DNA of 47,898 nt from Chloroflexota bacterium (GCA_029778235.1 JAKOQS010000214.1:1-47898), one strand, 5' to 3'. Shown: positions 9,043 through 22,262, counted from the first letter of the stretch. Notes: generated by a model from the sequence alone, not told the origin. Numbers and translations are program-made.

Positions 9043-9269
9043 GACCTGCACCTCGCTGCCCTCCCACGGGACGACTCGGGAGGGACCCGCGCAGGGTACC
9101 GCGGGAGGCGCCGCGCGCGCCACCCGGCGGGCCGGCACCGCCACGGGCGGCGCGTCCGCCGGGCCTCACGGGCGGCGGGTCCACCGGCCACTCCGCCGGC
9201 GCCCGCCTCACGCGTCCGGACCGCGGGGGCATACTGGGATCACGCGTCCGCCAGCCATCGGAGCCTCCC

Positions 9270-10700
<1,431 letters not shown>

Positions 10701-10745
10701 TCGGCATCCCCCCGGGGGCCGGCGCGGATCCGTCCCCGGGCTCGG

Positions 10746-11933
10746 TCAGCCTGCGTCCCGGGCGGCCTCCTCCGCCACAAGCCGCAGAAGGAACGAGCCG
10801 AGCGCGATCTCCACGCCGACCGCGAGGACGGTCGCGGCCGCCGTGAACGGGTGCACGGTCCCCTCGGAGGGCCCGCCCCCGGCCGCCACGAAGCGGATGA
10901 CGATCGTGGCCACGACCGCTGCGCCGATCGCGGCGAGGCCGAGGCCTGCGAGCAGCCCTGCCTCGACGCGGAAGCGATGGAGGACCCAGTCGACGATCCG
11001 GCTGTCGAACGTGGGGTGCCGTCGCCGGATCACGACCTTCGCCACCGTCCCGAAGGTGAACAGCGACGTCCCGATGAGGGCCAGCATCGATCCGATCGCC
11101 AGCCAGTGGATGCCGAGGTACACGGGTCCGACGACGACGGGACCAGCGGACAGCAGCGCGACGAGGAGGATGCCGAGGAACAGGAAGAGGATGCCCGGTG
11201 CGATGAACAGCTGGTCGGGCGCGTAGGTGACGATGAACCGCAGGTGCCGCCACCCGTCGCGGAACGTGTCCAGGTGGGGCGGGCGACCTCGTCCGTCGGG
11301 GTAGAGCACGACCGGCACCTCGCCGATGCGCAGGCCCTCGAGGACGGCGTTCGCGACCATCTCGGTCGCGAACTCCATCCCCGGCGTCCGCAGCTGCATC
11401 CGGGCGTAGGCCTCGGGCGTCAGTGCCCGCATGCCGCAGTGGAAGTCGCCGATCCGGGTCCGGAAGACCACTCGAGAGATGAACGAGAGCAGCGGGTTGC
11501 CGATGTACCGGTGGGACGCGGTCATCGCCCCGGGCCGGATCCCGCCGGCGAACCTGTCGCCCATGACCAGGTCGTCGCCGGACCGGATCGCGTCGATGAA
11601 CGGCCCGATCGCCGTCCAGTCGTACGAATCGTCCGAGTCGCCCATGACGATGATCGATCCCCGGGCCGCCTCGATCCCCCCCATGAGGGCGGCGCCGTAG
11701 CCCCGGCGCGGGACATCGACGACGCGAGCGCCGAGCGACCGGGCGATGTCCCGCGAGCCGTCCGTGGAGCCGTTGTCGGCGACGACGACCTCGCCGCGGA
11801 CGCCGAGCCCATCGAACGCGGCGAATGCCTTGGTGATGCACGTCCCGAGGGTCCGCGCCTCGTCGAGGCAGGGCATGACCGCGCTCACCTCGACCGGCTC
11901 ATCGACCGTCGCGGGTCCCGCCCGGTGCTCCAC
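10746..11933 (-). CDS. Family 2 glycosyltransferase, dolichyl/undecaprenyl-phosphate sugar synthase-like, with membrane C-terminus
   Basis: 395 aa. The N-terminal 230 residues form a GT-A domain: SAVMPCLDEARTLG, VVADNGSTDGS, and the metal-binding DSDDSYDW acidic cluster, followed by GDFHCGMRA. The C-terminal part has about four hydrophobic segments, as in DPM1-like or GtrB-like enzymes that make polyprenyl-phosphate hexose at the membrane. GTG start at 11933 with AGGAG just upstream, 10 nt after the stop of the preceding gene on this strand, so likely co-transcribed with it. Sugar unknown. Confidence 0.85.
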   Translation of the reverse strand: MEHRAGPATVDEPVEVSAVMPCLDEARTLGTCITKAFAAFDGLGVRGEVVVADNGSTDGSRDIARSLGARVVDVPRRGYGAALMGGIEAARGSIIVMGDSDDSYDWTAIGPFIDAIRSGDDLVMGDRFAGGIRPGAMTASHRYIGNPLLSFISRVVFRTRIGDFHCGMRALTPEAYARMQLRTPGMEFATEMVANAVLEGLRIGEVPVVLYPDGRGRPPHLDTFRDGWRHLRFIVTYAPDQLFIAPGILFLFLGILLVALLSAGPVVVGPVYLGIHWLAIGSMLALIGTSLFTFGTVAKVVIRRRHPTFDSRIVDWVLHRFRVEAGLLAGLGLAAIGAAVVATIVIRFVAAGGGPSEGTVHPFTAAATVLAVGVEIALGSFLLRLVAEEAARDAG

Positions 11934-11943
11934 GGCGTCGCTC

Positions 11944-13068
11944 CTAGCCGCGCCCGGTACGGAGGTAACGGACCCGCGGGGTTCGTGTCGGCGCGATCCA
12001 CGGGGACGGCGGGGAAGAGGTCGCCGCGGCGAGGATCGTCACCGGCCGGTCGTAGAGGCCGCGCAGCCGGTGGAACGTGTTCCACGCCGCGTCGGCGTCG
12101 GGCATCAGGGGGATCCCCGCCGCCGCGAGCTCCGCGCGCGCCGCGTCGAACGCGGCGCGCGTGACGGTGACGGTCCGCGCGTCGGAGTCGAGCGCGGGGT
12201 CGTCGCCGGCCTTCGACGCCGCCGGCCGGGGGCCCGCGTCGAGGCCCAGGTGGTGGGCGATCCCCCAGAGAGAGCGCGCCCCGGCCCGGATGACGAGCCG
12301 TGCGCCCGGCGGCGGCGGTGCGTCGATCGTGGCGACGCGCAGCGCGGCCGCATCCAGGATGAGGCAGGACGCGTTGACCCAGCTCCGATCGTCGGCGAGC
12401 GACCGGTAGAAGGGGAGGATCTCGATCGCCACGTGGCTCTCGCCGATATCCGCGAACCACGTCTCGTACCCGTCCCACAGGCCATCCACCACCGACCAGT
12501 CGCCCATCTCCTGGTGATGGCGCAGCAGCGAGACGCCAGACGCGGCCGCGCCGGCCCGCTCCTGGAGCGTCGTGACGACGACCTCGCGTCGCTGGTACGC
12601 GCCGTAGATGGTGGGGAAGTACCCGATGAGGAGCGCGACGAGGAAGAGCCCGATCCCCGCTTCGGCGAGCACGGCGGCCGTCGTGCCGCCGGAGGGCGGC
12701 TCGCTGAACCCGAGCGTGAAGAGGGACGAGCCCGACAGGCGGAGCGCGGTGGTCGCGTCCTCGGTCCCGAACCCGTAGTACATCAGGGCGAAGCCGAGCC
12801 AGGTGATGACCAGCCACGCGGCGTAGAAGCTCAGCAGGCAGGCGGGGGCGAAGAGCGCGAGGGCGCTCGATCGGGTCGCGATCCGCCCGAGGAGCGGCAC
12901 GCGCCGGTGGATGAAGGGCCGGAAGACGGCGGCGACCAGCTCGAGGACCACGCCGGTGATCACCTCGCGGCGTCCGTGGGGCACGACGAACGTCAGGACC
13001 GCCGAGCGCAGCGTGAGCGCGACGAGCAGGATCCCGGCCGCGACGGCCGCCACGTGCACCAGCTCCAT
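11944..13068 (-). CDS. Membrane protein with potassium-channel-like pore loop
   Basis: 374 aa. N-terminal helix at residues 3-25, further hydrophobic segments near 65-95, then SSLFTLGFSEPP flanked by another helix (AEAGIGLFLVALLIGYFPTIYGAY). The arrangement helix, P-loop, helix resembles two-TM ion channels, but the filter reads TLGFSEP rather than TVGYGD, so ion selectivity is doubtful. The C-terminal 200 residues are soluble and unrecognised. ATG at 13068 with GGGGGAGGG upstream. Upstream partner of the glycosyltransferase gene. Confidence 0.6.
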   Translation of the reverse strand: MELVHVAAVAAGILLVALTLRSAVLTFVVPHGRREVITGVVLELVAAVFRPFIHRRVPLLGRIATRSSALALFAPACLLSFYAAWLVITWLGFALMYYGFGTEDATTALRLSGSSLFTLGFSEPPSGGTTAAVLAEAGIGLFLVALLIGYFPTIYGAYQRREVVVTTLQERAGAAASGVSLLRHHQEMGDWSVVDGLWDGYETWFADIGESHVAIEILPFYRSLADDRSWVNASCLILDAAALRVATIDAPPPPGARLVIRAGARSLWGIAHHLGLDAGPRPAASKAGDDPALDSDARTVTVTRAAFDAARAELAAAGIPLMPDADAAWNTFHRLRGLYDRPVTILAAATSSPPSPWIAPTRTPRVRYLRTGRG

Positions 13069-13238
13069 CGTCCCTCCCCCGACCTTCCGGGCGCGCGACC
13101 GGTCCGCCGTCGGCGATGAAGCGTACGCCCGAACCGCACCCGTGGTCACGGGTCTGCGGTGGGCGCCGCGGCGTTCGACGGGGTGGCGACGGGCCCGATG
13201 GATCGGTCGGGGCTGTCCGGAGCAGGCGCGGAGCCGCC

Positions 13239-14117
13239 TCAGGCGAACGCGATCGAGGCGTACCCGACGGTGTGGGAGAAGCTCGCGCCGGTCCGGTCGG
13301 CGGAGGTCGCTCGCGCGACGAGCGAGCCCCGCGTGGCGCCCATCGCCCGGAGGGCCGCGAGCCCCGCGAGCGTGGCCTCCAGTCCGCACAGGCCGCAGTC
13401 CACGCCGACGGGCCCGGCGGTCCGGAGGTGGCGCTCCACCTCGTGCACCTGCGCGATGTCGAGGGCGAGGAGGCCCGGCAGGTGCTCGGCCGTCACCGCC
13501 TGGGCGATCGGGTGCGGCGGGTAGTGCGCGAAGTCGGTCGAGATCGCGACGGCGATCCGCTCACCGGCCGCCCGCCGCTCCGCCACCAGCCTGCCCGCCA
13601 TGTCGCCGCCGATCACGGCGGCGTCGGGCGTGCACCCCACCGTGAAGGGCACGAGCCGCGCGCCCGGGAGCAGCCGGCGCACGAACGGCAGCTGGACCTC
13701 GATCGCGTGCTCGGTCGCGTGCGCTCGTCCGTCCGACACGAACGGCTTGCCCAGGTCGACGATCGCGTCACGCAGCCCGGTGTCCACCTCCACGTCGCCG
13801 CCGGGGATCGACCACGCAGCGTCCGGCGACGCGGCGATCCCCTCGAGCCAGGGCGCGGTGTGGCACGTCCCCATCACGACCACGACGTCCGGCGCCGCCG
13901 CGGCGAGCGCCGACCATCCGCGCGCCGCCGTCCCGCCCGAGTAGACGAGCCCCGCGTGCGGGACGAGGACGCCCATGACCTCGCCGGGCAGCTCCGACGG
14001 CTTCGGGATCGCGCGCGGGTCGTCGTGCAGGCACTCCTCCACGAGCCGGTCGAGCGCCGCCGTGTCGGCCGGGTAGAACGACCCGGCCACCGCCGGCCTG
14101 CGTCGCGTCGCGGCCAT
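13239..14117 (-). CDS. amrB: AmmeMemoRadiSam system protein B (MEMO-like)
   Basis: 292 aa MEMO-family protein, related to class III extradiol dioxygenases. Seen: RRPAVAGSFYP at the N-terminus, VLVPHAGLVYSGG, MGTCH, EHAIEVQLPF, and ISTDFAHYPP, the conserved stretches that form the dioxygenase-like pocket. Its ATG overlaps the stop of the radical SAM gene (TGATG), so the two are translationally coupled. The third usual member, AMMECR1 (AmrA), is not in the window. The system is conserved but its reaction is not established. Confidence 0.9.
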   Translation of the reverse strand: MAATRRRPAVAGSFYPADTAALDRLVEECLHDDPRAIPKPSELPGEVMGVLVPHAGLVYSGGTAARGWSALAAAAPDVVVVMGTCHTAPWLEGIAASPDAAWSIPGGDVEVDTGLRDAIVDLGKPFVSDGRAHATEHAIEVQLPFVRRLLPGARLVPFTVGCTPDAAVIGGDMAGRLVAERRAAGERIAVAISTDFAHYPPHPIAQAVTAEHLPGLLALDIAQVHEVERHLRTAGPVGVDCGLCGLEATLAGLAALRAMGATRGSLVARATSADRTGASFSHTVGYASIAFA

Positions 14118-15298
14118 CACCGTCCTCCCGTGCCGGCGCCGACGGCCGGCCCGCGCCGGTCGTGCTCCAGGCCCGCTTCGAAGATCCCCGGGAGCCGCCG
14201 TCCGCAGGCGGGACACGCGCCGTCGCGAAGTCGAAGGTCGGTCACCCGGTACCCGGACCGCGCGACGAGGAGGCTCCCGCACCCCGCGCATCGGGTGATG
14301 CCGTCGTCGCGCTCCGCCGCGCCGCCGATGTTGCCCGGGTAGACGTGCGCGAGCCCGGAGGCCCGGCCGATCGCCGTCGCCTCGCGGATGGTGGCGACCG
14401 GCGTCGGGTGGACGTGGCCGAACCGGTATGCGGGGAAGAAGCGGCTGACGTGCCAGGGGGTCTCGGGCCCCAGCTCGCGGGCGATCCAGCCCGTCAGGGC
14501 GCGGAGCCCCGCGGGGTCATCGGTGTGGCCGGGGATGAGGAGGGTCGTCACCTCCACCCACACGCCCGCCGCCCGGAACCCCGCGAGGGTCTCGAGCACC
14601 GGCTCCAGGCGCGCGCCGCAGATCCGGCGGTACGTCGCGTCGTCGAACCCCTTGAGGTCCACGTTCGCCGCGTCGATCCACGGCGCGAGCGCCGCGACGG
14701 ACTCCGGCGTGCAGTACCCGTTGGTCACGAGGACGTTGCGCAGGCCGGCGCCGCGCGCGAGCCGTGCCACGTCGAGGAGGTACTCCGCGAAGATCGTGGG
14801 CTCCACGTAGGTGAATGCGATCGATCGCGCACCGGCCGAGAGCGCGGCGTCCACCACCTCGGCCGGCTCGGCGTGGAAGGTCGTGTGGCGCAGCCCCTCG
14901 CGTGGCGCCTGCGCGATCTCCCAGTTCTGGCAGAAGCCGCACCGGAACGGGCAGCCGACGGTGGCGATCGAGTAGGAGGTGGAACCCGGCAGGACGTGGA
15001 AGAGCGGCTTCTTCTCGATCGGGTCGAGATGGGCGGCCACGAGCTCTCCGTAGACGAGCGTGACCAGCTCGCCGCCGCGGTTCTCCCGGACGCCGCAGAT
15101 GCCGCGCCGGCCGGCGCGCAGCAGGCAGCGGTGTGCGCACAGGACGCAGCGGACGCTGGCGGGTCCGGGCGGTGCGTGGGGGTCGTCCGCGACCGACCAG
15201 AGGATCGCGGGCGCGACGCCACGCTCGGCGCCGTGGACGCTCACCCCGCCGGCGGGGCCACCCTGGTCTTTCTCGCGGGGTCGGTGGCGGAGGCTCAT
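14117..15298 (-). CDS. amrS: AmmeMemoRadiSam system radical SAM enzyme
   Basis: 393 aa radical S-adenosylmethionine enzyme. The cluster motif is CPFRCGFC (C116, C120, C123). An N-terminal CVLCAHRCLL...GICGVREN element (C51, C54, C58, C68) precedes it, as in PflA-like AmrS proteins. A C-terminal zinc-ribbon-like CAGCG...CPACG is present. ATG at 15298 is used; GTG at 15244 would remove a polar 18-residue lead not expected in the family and may be the true start. Coupled to amrB. Substrate unknown. Confidence 0.9.
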   Translation of the reverse strand: MSLRHRPREKDQGGPAGGVSVHGAERGVAPAILWSVADDPHAPPGPASVRCVLCAHRCLLRAGRRGICGVRENRGGELVTLVYGELVAAHLDPIEKKPLFHVLPGSTSYSIATVGCPFRCGFCQNWEIAQAPREGLRHTTFHAEPAEVVDAALSAGARSIAFTYVEPTIFAEYLLDVARLARGAGLRNVLVTNGYCTPESVAALAPWIDAANVDLKGFDDATYRRICGARLEPVLETLAGFRAAGVWVEVTTLLIPGHTDDPAGLRALTGWIARELGPETPWHVSRFFPAYRFGHVHPTPVATIREATAIGRASGLAHVYPGNIGGAAERDDGITRCAGCGSLLVARSGYRVTDLRLRDGACPACGRRLPGIFEAGLEHDRRGPAVGAGTGGR

Positions 15299-15374
15299 GG
15301 TGGGTCCATTCCACCGGTCATCGTCCGCCGGTCCCGGCCCTGCGGGGAGGGCCCTTCATCCCGAAACCAGGCCC

Positions 15375-15403
15375 GGCCCCGGGCGGCGACGCCGCCCGGG
15401 GCC
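15375..15403 (-). terminator. GC-rich hairpin, likely transcription terminator of the alpha/beta hydrolase gene
   Basis: A 13-bp perfect stem (GGCCCCGGGCGGC with its complement) closed by a 3-nt loop. It lies 9 nt past the minus-strand stop at 15412 and before the start of amrS. Read on the minus strand it is followed by a short TGGTTT stretch, which is weak for a Rho-independent terminator but in keeping with this GC-rich genome. Confidence 0.55.
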
Positions 15404-15411
15404 ATGTCGGA

Positions 15412-16479
15412 TCAGCCCGTGCCGGCGCCGGCGAGCGAGGGTTCAGGACCCACCTGCTCCTCGCTGCTCGGGAGCGGCTCGTCGGCGGGGGCCACCGGCT
15501 CCTCGGCCGCGACCGCCGACGACTCGACCCCCCTCTCCTTCGGCGGGCGCTCGGGATGGACCGGCGGGTGGTTGTCCACGAATTCGAGCACGTCCGAGGG
15601 GATGCGCCTGTCGGAGCCCGCCTGGAAGGGGTTCATGCCCTCGAAGAGCTTCAGGGTGCAATCGGGGATGAGCCGGGCGGTCTCCTCATAGACCTCCCTC
15701 GAGAACTCGAGGTCCCGGTCGCAGCCGAACAGCAGCACCGGCACCTTGATCTCGGGCAGGACCTCCCGGGCGTCGAACGCCGCCACGGCCTCCGCCTCGG
15801 TCACCACGTCCTTCGCGAAGTACGGGTGGGTCATCGGGAACATCGATCGCACCAGAGCCGCGCCGATCACGCGGTCGAGGCCCGGCGGCATGAGGCCGGG
15901 GGCGACGTGCCCGAGCATCAGGGCGCCTGCCTCGCCCCTCCTGCCCTCGCTCATCAGCCTCGCGAAGTCGAGCTGGGTGGCCCTGCCCTCGTCGTTCAGC
16001 CGGTACCCGGAGAGGCTGATCGCGAGGTGATCGAGGCGGTCGGGATGGCGAGCCGCCAGGCAGAAGCCGGTCATGCCGCCGTACGAGTCCTCGCCGACGA
16101 CGAGATCGACCTTGCCATCGAACTCGTCCTCGATGAGCCCGGCGTAGTCCTCTGCCATCTCCGGGACGGTGTAGCCCTTCGGCATGTCACGCTTCCGGGT
16201 CACGATCCAGATGGTGTACCCAGTCTCGAGGAACGGCCTGAGCCAGAGGCCCCCCATCACCGCCATGGGCAGTCCCGTGGGGACCACGTTGCCGGGCCCG
16301 CTCCGGATGAAGAGCAGGCTCTTCGGTCCGGTGCCAAGGCGGGCATAGGCCATCCCGTTCGGGAAGACGCCACCGACCGGCTTCGGGAGCTCCTGGAGTC
16401 GACGCCTGACGAGCGCGCCGGCCCCCACGACGGCTGCCGTGCCGCCGGTGAGAAAGGCGAACCGGATGACGCGACGCAT
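15412..16479 (-). CDS. Alpha/beta hydrolase with N-terminal membrane anchor
   Basis: 355 aa. N-terminal MRRVIRFAFLTGGTAAVVGAGALV looks like a signal anchor or signal peptide. The hydrolase core has LLFIRSGPGN as the oxyanion region and VVGEDSYGGMTGF as the nucleophile elbow (G-x-D-S-Y-G-G, so serine nucleophile in a G-x-x-S-x-G-like setting). A distal PVLLFGCDRDLEF carries the likely acid residue; a clear catalytic histidine at the C-terminus is not obvious. The last 45 residues are acidic and low-complexity. GGAGGCG precedes the ATG at 16479. Substrate unknown. Confidence 0.75.
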   Translation of the reverse strand: MRRVIRFAFLTGGTAAVVGAGALVRRRLQELPKPVGGVFPNGMAYARLGTGPKSLLFIRSGPGNVVPTGLPMAVMGGLWLRPFLETGYTIWIVTRKRDMPKGYTVPEMAEDYAGLIEDEFDGKVDLVVGEDSYGGMTGFCLAARHPDRLDHLAISLSGYRLNDEGRATQLDFARLMSEGRRGEAGALMLGHVAPGLMPPGLDRVIGAALVRSMFPMTHPYFAKDVVTEAEAVAAFDAREVLPEIKVPVLLFGCDRDLEFSREVYEETARLIPDCTLKLFEGMNPFQAGSDRRIPSDVLEFVDNHPPVHPERPPKERGVESSAVAAEEPVAPADEPLPSSEEQVGPEPSLAGAGTG

Positions 16480-16697
16480 CGACGCCTCCTGGGACGCGCG
16501 CCGTGGGCCGGTCTCGCCAGTGGCTCGGCGCGGTCCCGGCGGCCGGGATGTGGACCGCGCGTCAGGGCCTCCCGTCAGGACGACTGTCGCCGCGGGCCTG
16601 ATGGGCGACAAGGGCCGAAGGACGTCGCGTTCGAGCGGGCGCTCGACGCGCCCGGACGGCCACGTCGTCCACGGCGCCGGACGTCCCTCCCCGCGGG

Positions 16698-17435
16698 TCA
16701 CATGTCAGGTGCCGGTCCGACCCACCGGATCCGCTCGATGCCGCGCGGGATCGCGCCCTCCACGCGACGCCAGCTGCCGTCCGCCTGCTCGACCTCGTAC
16801 GCGCGGAACGCGCACGCGACGCCCCGCGCCGTGAGAGGGTCGGGGCCGTCCATGAGCTGGAAATGGAGATGGGGCATCGTCGAGTTGCCGGTGGTCCCCA
16901 CGCGGCCGAGGACGTCGCCGGTCCGGACGGCGTCACCGGCGGCGACCGCGACGGAGCCTGGGACGAGGTGGGCGAAGCCCGCGAACACGTCGCCACATCG
17001 GAGGATCACGTGGTTGCCCATGACCCGCACCAGGTTCCCGGGCGTGGGACGGAAGGTGAGGCCGTTCTTCACGACGAGCGCCAGCTGGCGGATCGGGACG
17101 ACCCGACCCGGCTCCGCGATGCCGTCGTGCGCGACCACGACCTCGCCGTCGAGCGGGGCGTGCACCGACTCGGCCCACCCGGGGCACTCCCGCGTGGGGA
17201 TCCCGACGAGCGCCGACAGCCGGCCGCCGCGGGGATGGTCGGGCGCGCCCCGCCGCGGGTCGAAGCGGACGAAGTCGAACGCGTAGCGCTGGCCGAGGAT
17301 GTCCGTCCCGTGGCTGGGGATGCGGTCGGCCGGGGAATGGACCGCCACCCATTCGCCGCGGAGCGGCAGGTCGACGACGCGGGCACCCAGGAGCTCCGCA
17401 GCCAGGGCCGGGCCGAGCGGACCCTCGCCGGTCAC
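16698..17435 (-). CDS. M23 family metallopeptidase (LytM-like)
   Basis: 245 aa zinc endopeptidase fold related to peptidoglycan hydrolases. Seen: SHGTDILGQRYAFDF (H and D ligands of the H-x(n)-D motif), NHVILRCGDVFAGFAHLVPGSV, and the HLHFQLMDG motif carrying the catalytic/ligand histidines. The internal lysostaphin-like core is complete. No clear signal peptide from the GTG at 17435, which is unusual for a wall hydrolase. The start overlaps the stop of the VOC gene as GTGA, so translation is coupled. Confidence 0.85.
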   Translation of the reverse strand: MTGEGPLGPALAAELLGARVVDLPLRGEWVAVHSPADRIPSHGTDILGQRYAFDFVRFDPRRGAPDHPRGGRLSALVGIPTRECPGWAESVHAPLDGEVVVAHDGIAEPGRVVPIRQLALVVKNGLTFRPTPGNLVRVMGNHVILRCGDVFAGFAHLVPGSVAVAAGDAVRTGDVLGRVGTTGNSTMPHLHFQLMDGPDPLTARGVACAFRAYEVEQADGSWRRVEGAIPRGIERIRWVGPAPDM

Positions 17436-17869
17436 TGGACGCAGAACTCGTTGCCCTCCGGGTCGTTCATCCGGACCCAGTACTCGCCCCGCAGGTCCAT
17501 CGCTCCGCGCGCGTCGCTCGCCCCGAGCGCCTTGAGCCGCGCGACCTCGGCGTCCACGCGCAGGCGCCGCTCGTCGTCCGGGACGTCGCGGCCGCCTCCC
17601 GCGTTGATGTCGAGGTGGACCCGGTTCTTCGCGACCTTGCCCTCCGGGACCCGCTGGAAGAAGAGCCGCGGCCCGCGCCCCTCCGGGTCGAGTGCCGCGC
17701 TGAAGTCGTTCCGCTGCTCCGGCGGGATGCCCATGCTGTCCGCCCACGCGTCCCACGAGTCGAAACCGGGAGGCGGCGGCTGGAGGACGTAGTGGAGCGC
17801 CTCGGCCCAGAACCGCGCCTGGGCGTTCGGATCGGCGCAGTCGAAGACGATCTGGATGCTCGTCGCCAT
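17432..17869 (-). CDS. VOC family protein
   Basis: 145 aa. IQIVFDCADPNAQARFWAEALHY at the N-terminus, VHLDINAG in the middle and VRMNDPEGNEFCVQ at the C-terminus are typical of the glyoxalase-like VOC branch common in actinobacteria and Chloroflexota. A strong GGAGGT precedes the ATG at 17869. It lies 43 nt downstream of the tryptophanase stop and is coupled to the M23 gene. Confidence 0.85.
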   Translation of the reverse strand: MATSIQIVFDCADPNAQARFWAEALHYVLQPPPPGFDSWDAWADSMGIPPEQRNDFSAALDPEGRGPRLFFQRVPEGKVAKNRVHLDINAGGGRDVPDDERRLRVDAEVARLKALGASDARGAMDLRGEYWVRMNDPEGNEFCVQ

Positions 17870-17912
17870 CGGGCGACCTCCTTCTCCCGCCCGGGAGGTC
17901 CCGGGCGTTCTC

Positions 17913-19298
17913 TCAGCCCTGCCCTGCGAGCGGCGCGAAACGCGCCGTGAAGTGGCGCAGCTGCGCCGGCGCCTCGACGATCCGGAAGCCACGGAGGTCG
18001 GCGGCGCGCTCGGCGACGTGGCGCACCACCTCGATGACGTAGTCCACGTGGCTCTGCGTGTAGGTGCGGCGCGGGATCGCGAGGCGCACCAGGTCCATCG
18101 CGGCCTCCGTCTCCGTCCCGTCCGGGTGCGCGCCGAACATCACCGTCCCGATCTCGCACCCCCGGATCCCGCCCTCGACGTACAGCGCCACCGCGAGCGC
18201 CTGGCCCGGGTACTGCAGCGGCGGGATGTGCGGCAGCAGGCTCCGTGCGTCGAGGTAGACGGCATGACCGCCGATCGGGAGGACGACGGGGATCCCCGCC
18301 TCGGCCAGCGCGTCGCCGAGGTAAGCCGTGCTCTTGATCCGGTACCGGAGGTAGTCCTCGTGGACGACCTCGCGGAGGCCCTGGGCGATGGCCTCGAGGT
18401 CCCGGCCGGCGAGGCCGCCGTACGTCGGGAACCCCTCGGTCAGGATGAGCAGGTTGCGGCACCGCTCGGCGAGCGCGTCGTCGTTCATCGCGAGCCAGCC
18501 GCCGATGTTCGCGAGGCCGTCCTTCTTCGCGCTCATCGTCATCCCGTCCGCGTATGACGCCATCTCGCGGACGATCTCGACGATGGGCGTCGAGGCGTAC
18601 CCCTCCTCGCGCTCGTGGATGAACCACGCGTTCTCCGCGAAGCGGCATGCGTCGAGGAAGAGGGGGATGCCGTATCGGTCGCACACGCCGCGGATGCCGC
18701 GGATGTTCGCCATCGCGACCGGCTGGCCGCCCCCGGAGTTGTTCGTGACCGTCACGAACACGACCGGGACGTTCTCCGGCCCCGCCTCGCGGATCGTCGC
18801 GTCGAGCAGGTCGAGGTCCATGTCCCCTTTGAAGGGGTGGCGCAGCGACGGGATGCGCCCTTCGGCGATGACGCAGTCCACCGCGGCCGCCCCCGTGGCC
18901 TCGACGTTGGCCCGGGTCGTGTCGAAGTGGGTGTTGTTGGGGACGGTCCTCCCGGGCCCGCCGATCGCGCCGAAGAGGATCCGCTCGGCTGCGCGTCCCT
19001 GGTGCGTGGGGATCACGTGGCGGAACGGGAACAGGTCGCGCACTGACTCGAGGAAGACGTACCAGGACGGCGACCCGGCGTAGCTCTCGTCGCCGTGCTG
19101 GACCGCCGCCCACTGGTCCCGGCTCATCGCCCCGGTCCCTGAGTCCGTGAGGAGGTCGATGAGGACGTCGTCCGCGTGGAGGCCGAACAGGTTCCAGCCG
19201 GCGTCGCGGATGGCGGCGAGCCGCTGCTCGCGCGTCGTCATCCGGATCGGCTCCACCGCGTGGATCCGGAAGGGCTCGATGATCGTGCGGGGCTCCAT
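17913..19298 (-). CDS. tnaA: Tryptophanase
   Basis: PLP-dependent beta-eliminating lyase, 461 aa, splitting tryptophan to indole, pyruvate and ammonia. The family is clear from DLLTDSGTGAMS, YAGSPSWY, PTHQGRAAE and the PLP lysine in MSAKKDG. Tryptophanase is preferred to tyrosine phenol-lyase for two reasons. The segment after GIRG reads CEIGT, as in TnaA (VEIGS), whereas TPL has an arginine (ERG) that binds the phenol. The substrate region also reads VTNNSGGGQPVAMANIR. GGAGG precedes the ATG at 19298. No leader peptide or Mtr/TnaB transporter is visible. Confidence 0.85.
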   Translation of the reverse strand: MEPRTIIEPFRIHAVEPIRMTTREQRLAAIRDAGWNLFGLHADDVLIDLLTDSGTGAMSRDQWAAVQHGDESYAGSPSWYVFLESVRDLFPFRHVIPTHQGRAAERILFGAIGGPGRTVPNNTHFDTTRANVEATGAAAVDCVIAEGRIPSLRHPFKGDMDLDLLDATIREAGPENVPVVFVTVTNNSGGGQPVAMANIRGIRGVCDRYGIPLFLDACRFAENAWFIHEREEGYASTPIVEIVREMASYADGMTMSAKKDGLANIGGWLAMNDDALAERCRNLLILTEGFPTYGGLAGRDLEAIAQGLREVVHEDYLRYRIKSTAYLGDALAEAGIPVVLPIGGHAVYLDARSLLPHIPPLQYPGQALAVALYVEGGIRGCEIGTVMFGAHPDGTETEAAMDLVRLAIPRRTYTQSHVDYVIEVVRHVAERAADLRGFRIVEAPAQLRHFTARFAPLAGQG

Positions 19299-19469
19299 GA
19301 GGCCTCCAGGGGTCGATCGGCGGATGGCGCCCCGGAACGATACGACCGACGCACCCTCGCCGTGCGGCGCCCAGGACCGACGCCGTCGCCGCAACCCGGC
19401 CCGCGCGGGCGCGGCGGTGGCCCGCGGCTCGGCCCACGGGGGCGCGGCGCGTCAGAAGGTCGGGCCGGG

Positions 19470-22124
<2,655 letters not shown>

Positions 22125-22177
22125 TCTCGGCGATCCTCATCCCGGGGCTCGGCGCCTTCGCGCCCGGGCCCCGGGAC

Positions 22178-22201
22178 CGGGCCCGCGATGGGCGGGGCCC
22201 G
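22178..22201. terminator. Hairpin between convergent katG and 22263 gene
   Basis: CGGGCCC at 22178-22184 pairs with GGGCCCG at 22195-22201 across a 10-nt loop, in the 138-nt convergent gap. The whole gap is strongly GC with several alternative stems, so the exact structure is uncertain; no T-run. Confidence 0.35.
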
Positions 22202-22262
22202 CCGGCGGGTGGCGGCGCGCCGCCGGGTGGCGGCCCGCCTCAGCGCCGGCACCCGTCGCGGG

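Noticed and set aside
17913-19298. Tyrosine phenol-lyase
   Set aside because: The arginine typical of TPL in the GIR..ER.I segment is absent; the sequence follows tryptophanase there and at the PLP region.
22141-22260. A strong Rho-independent terminator after katG
   Set aside because: Several GC stems are possible but none has a T-run, so only a low-confidence hairpin was listed.
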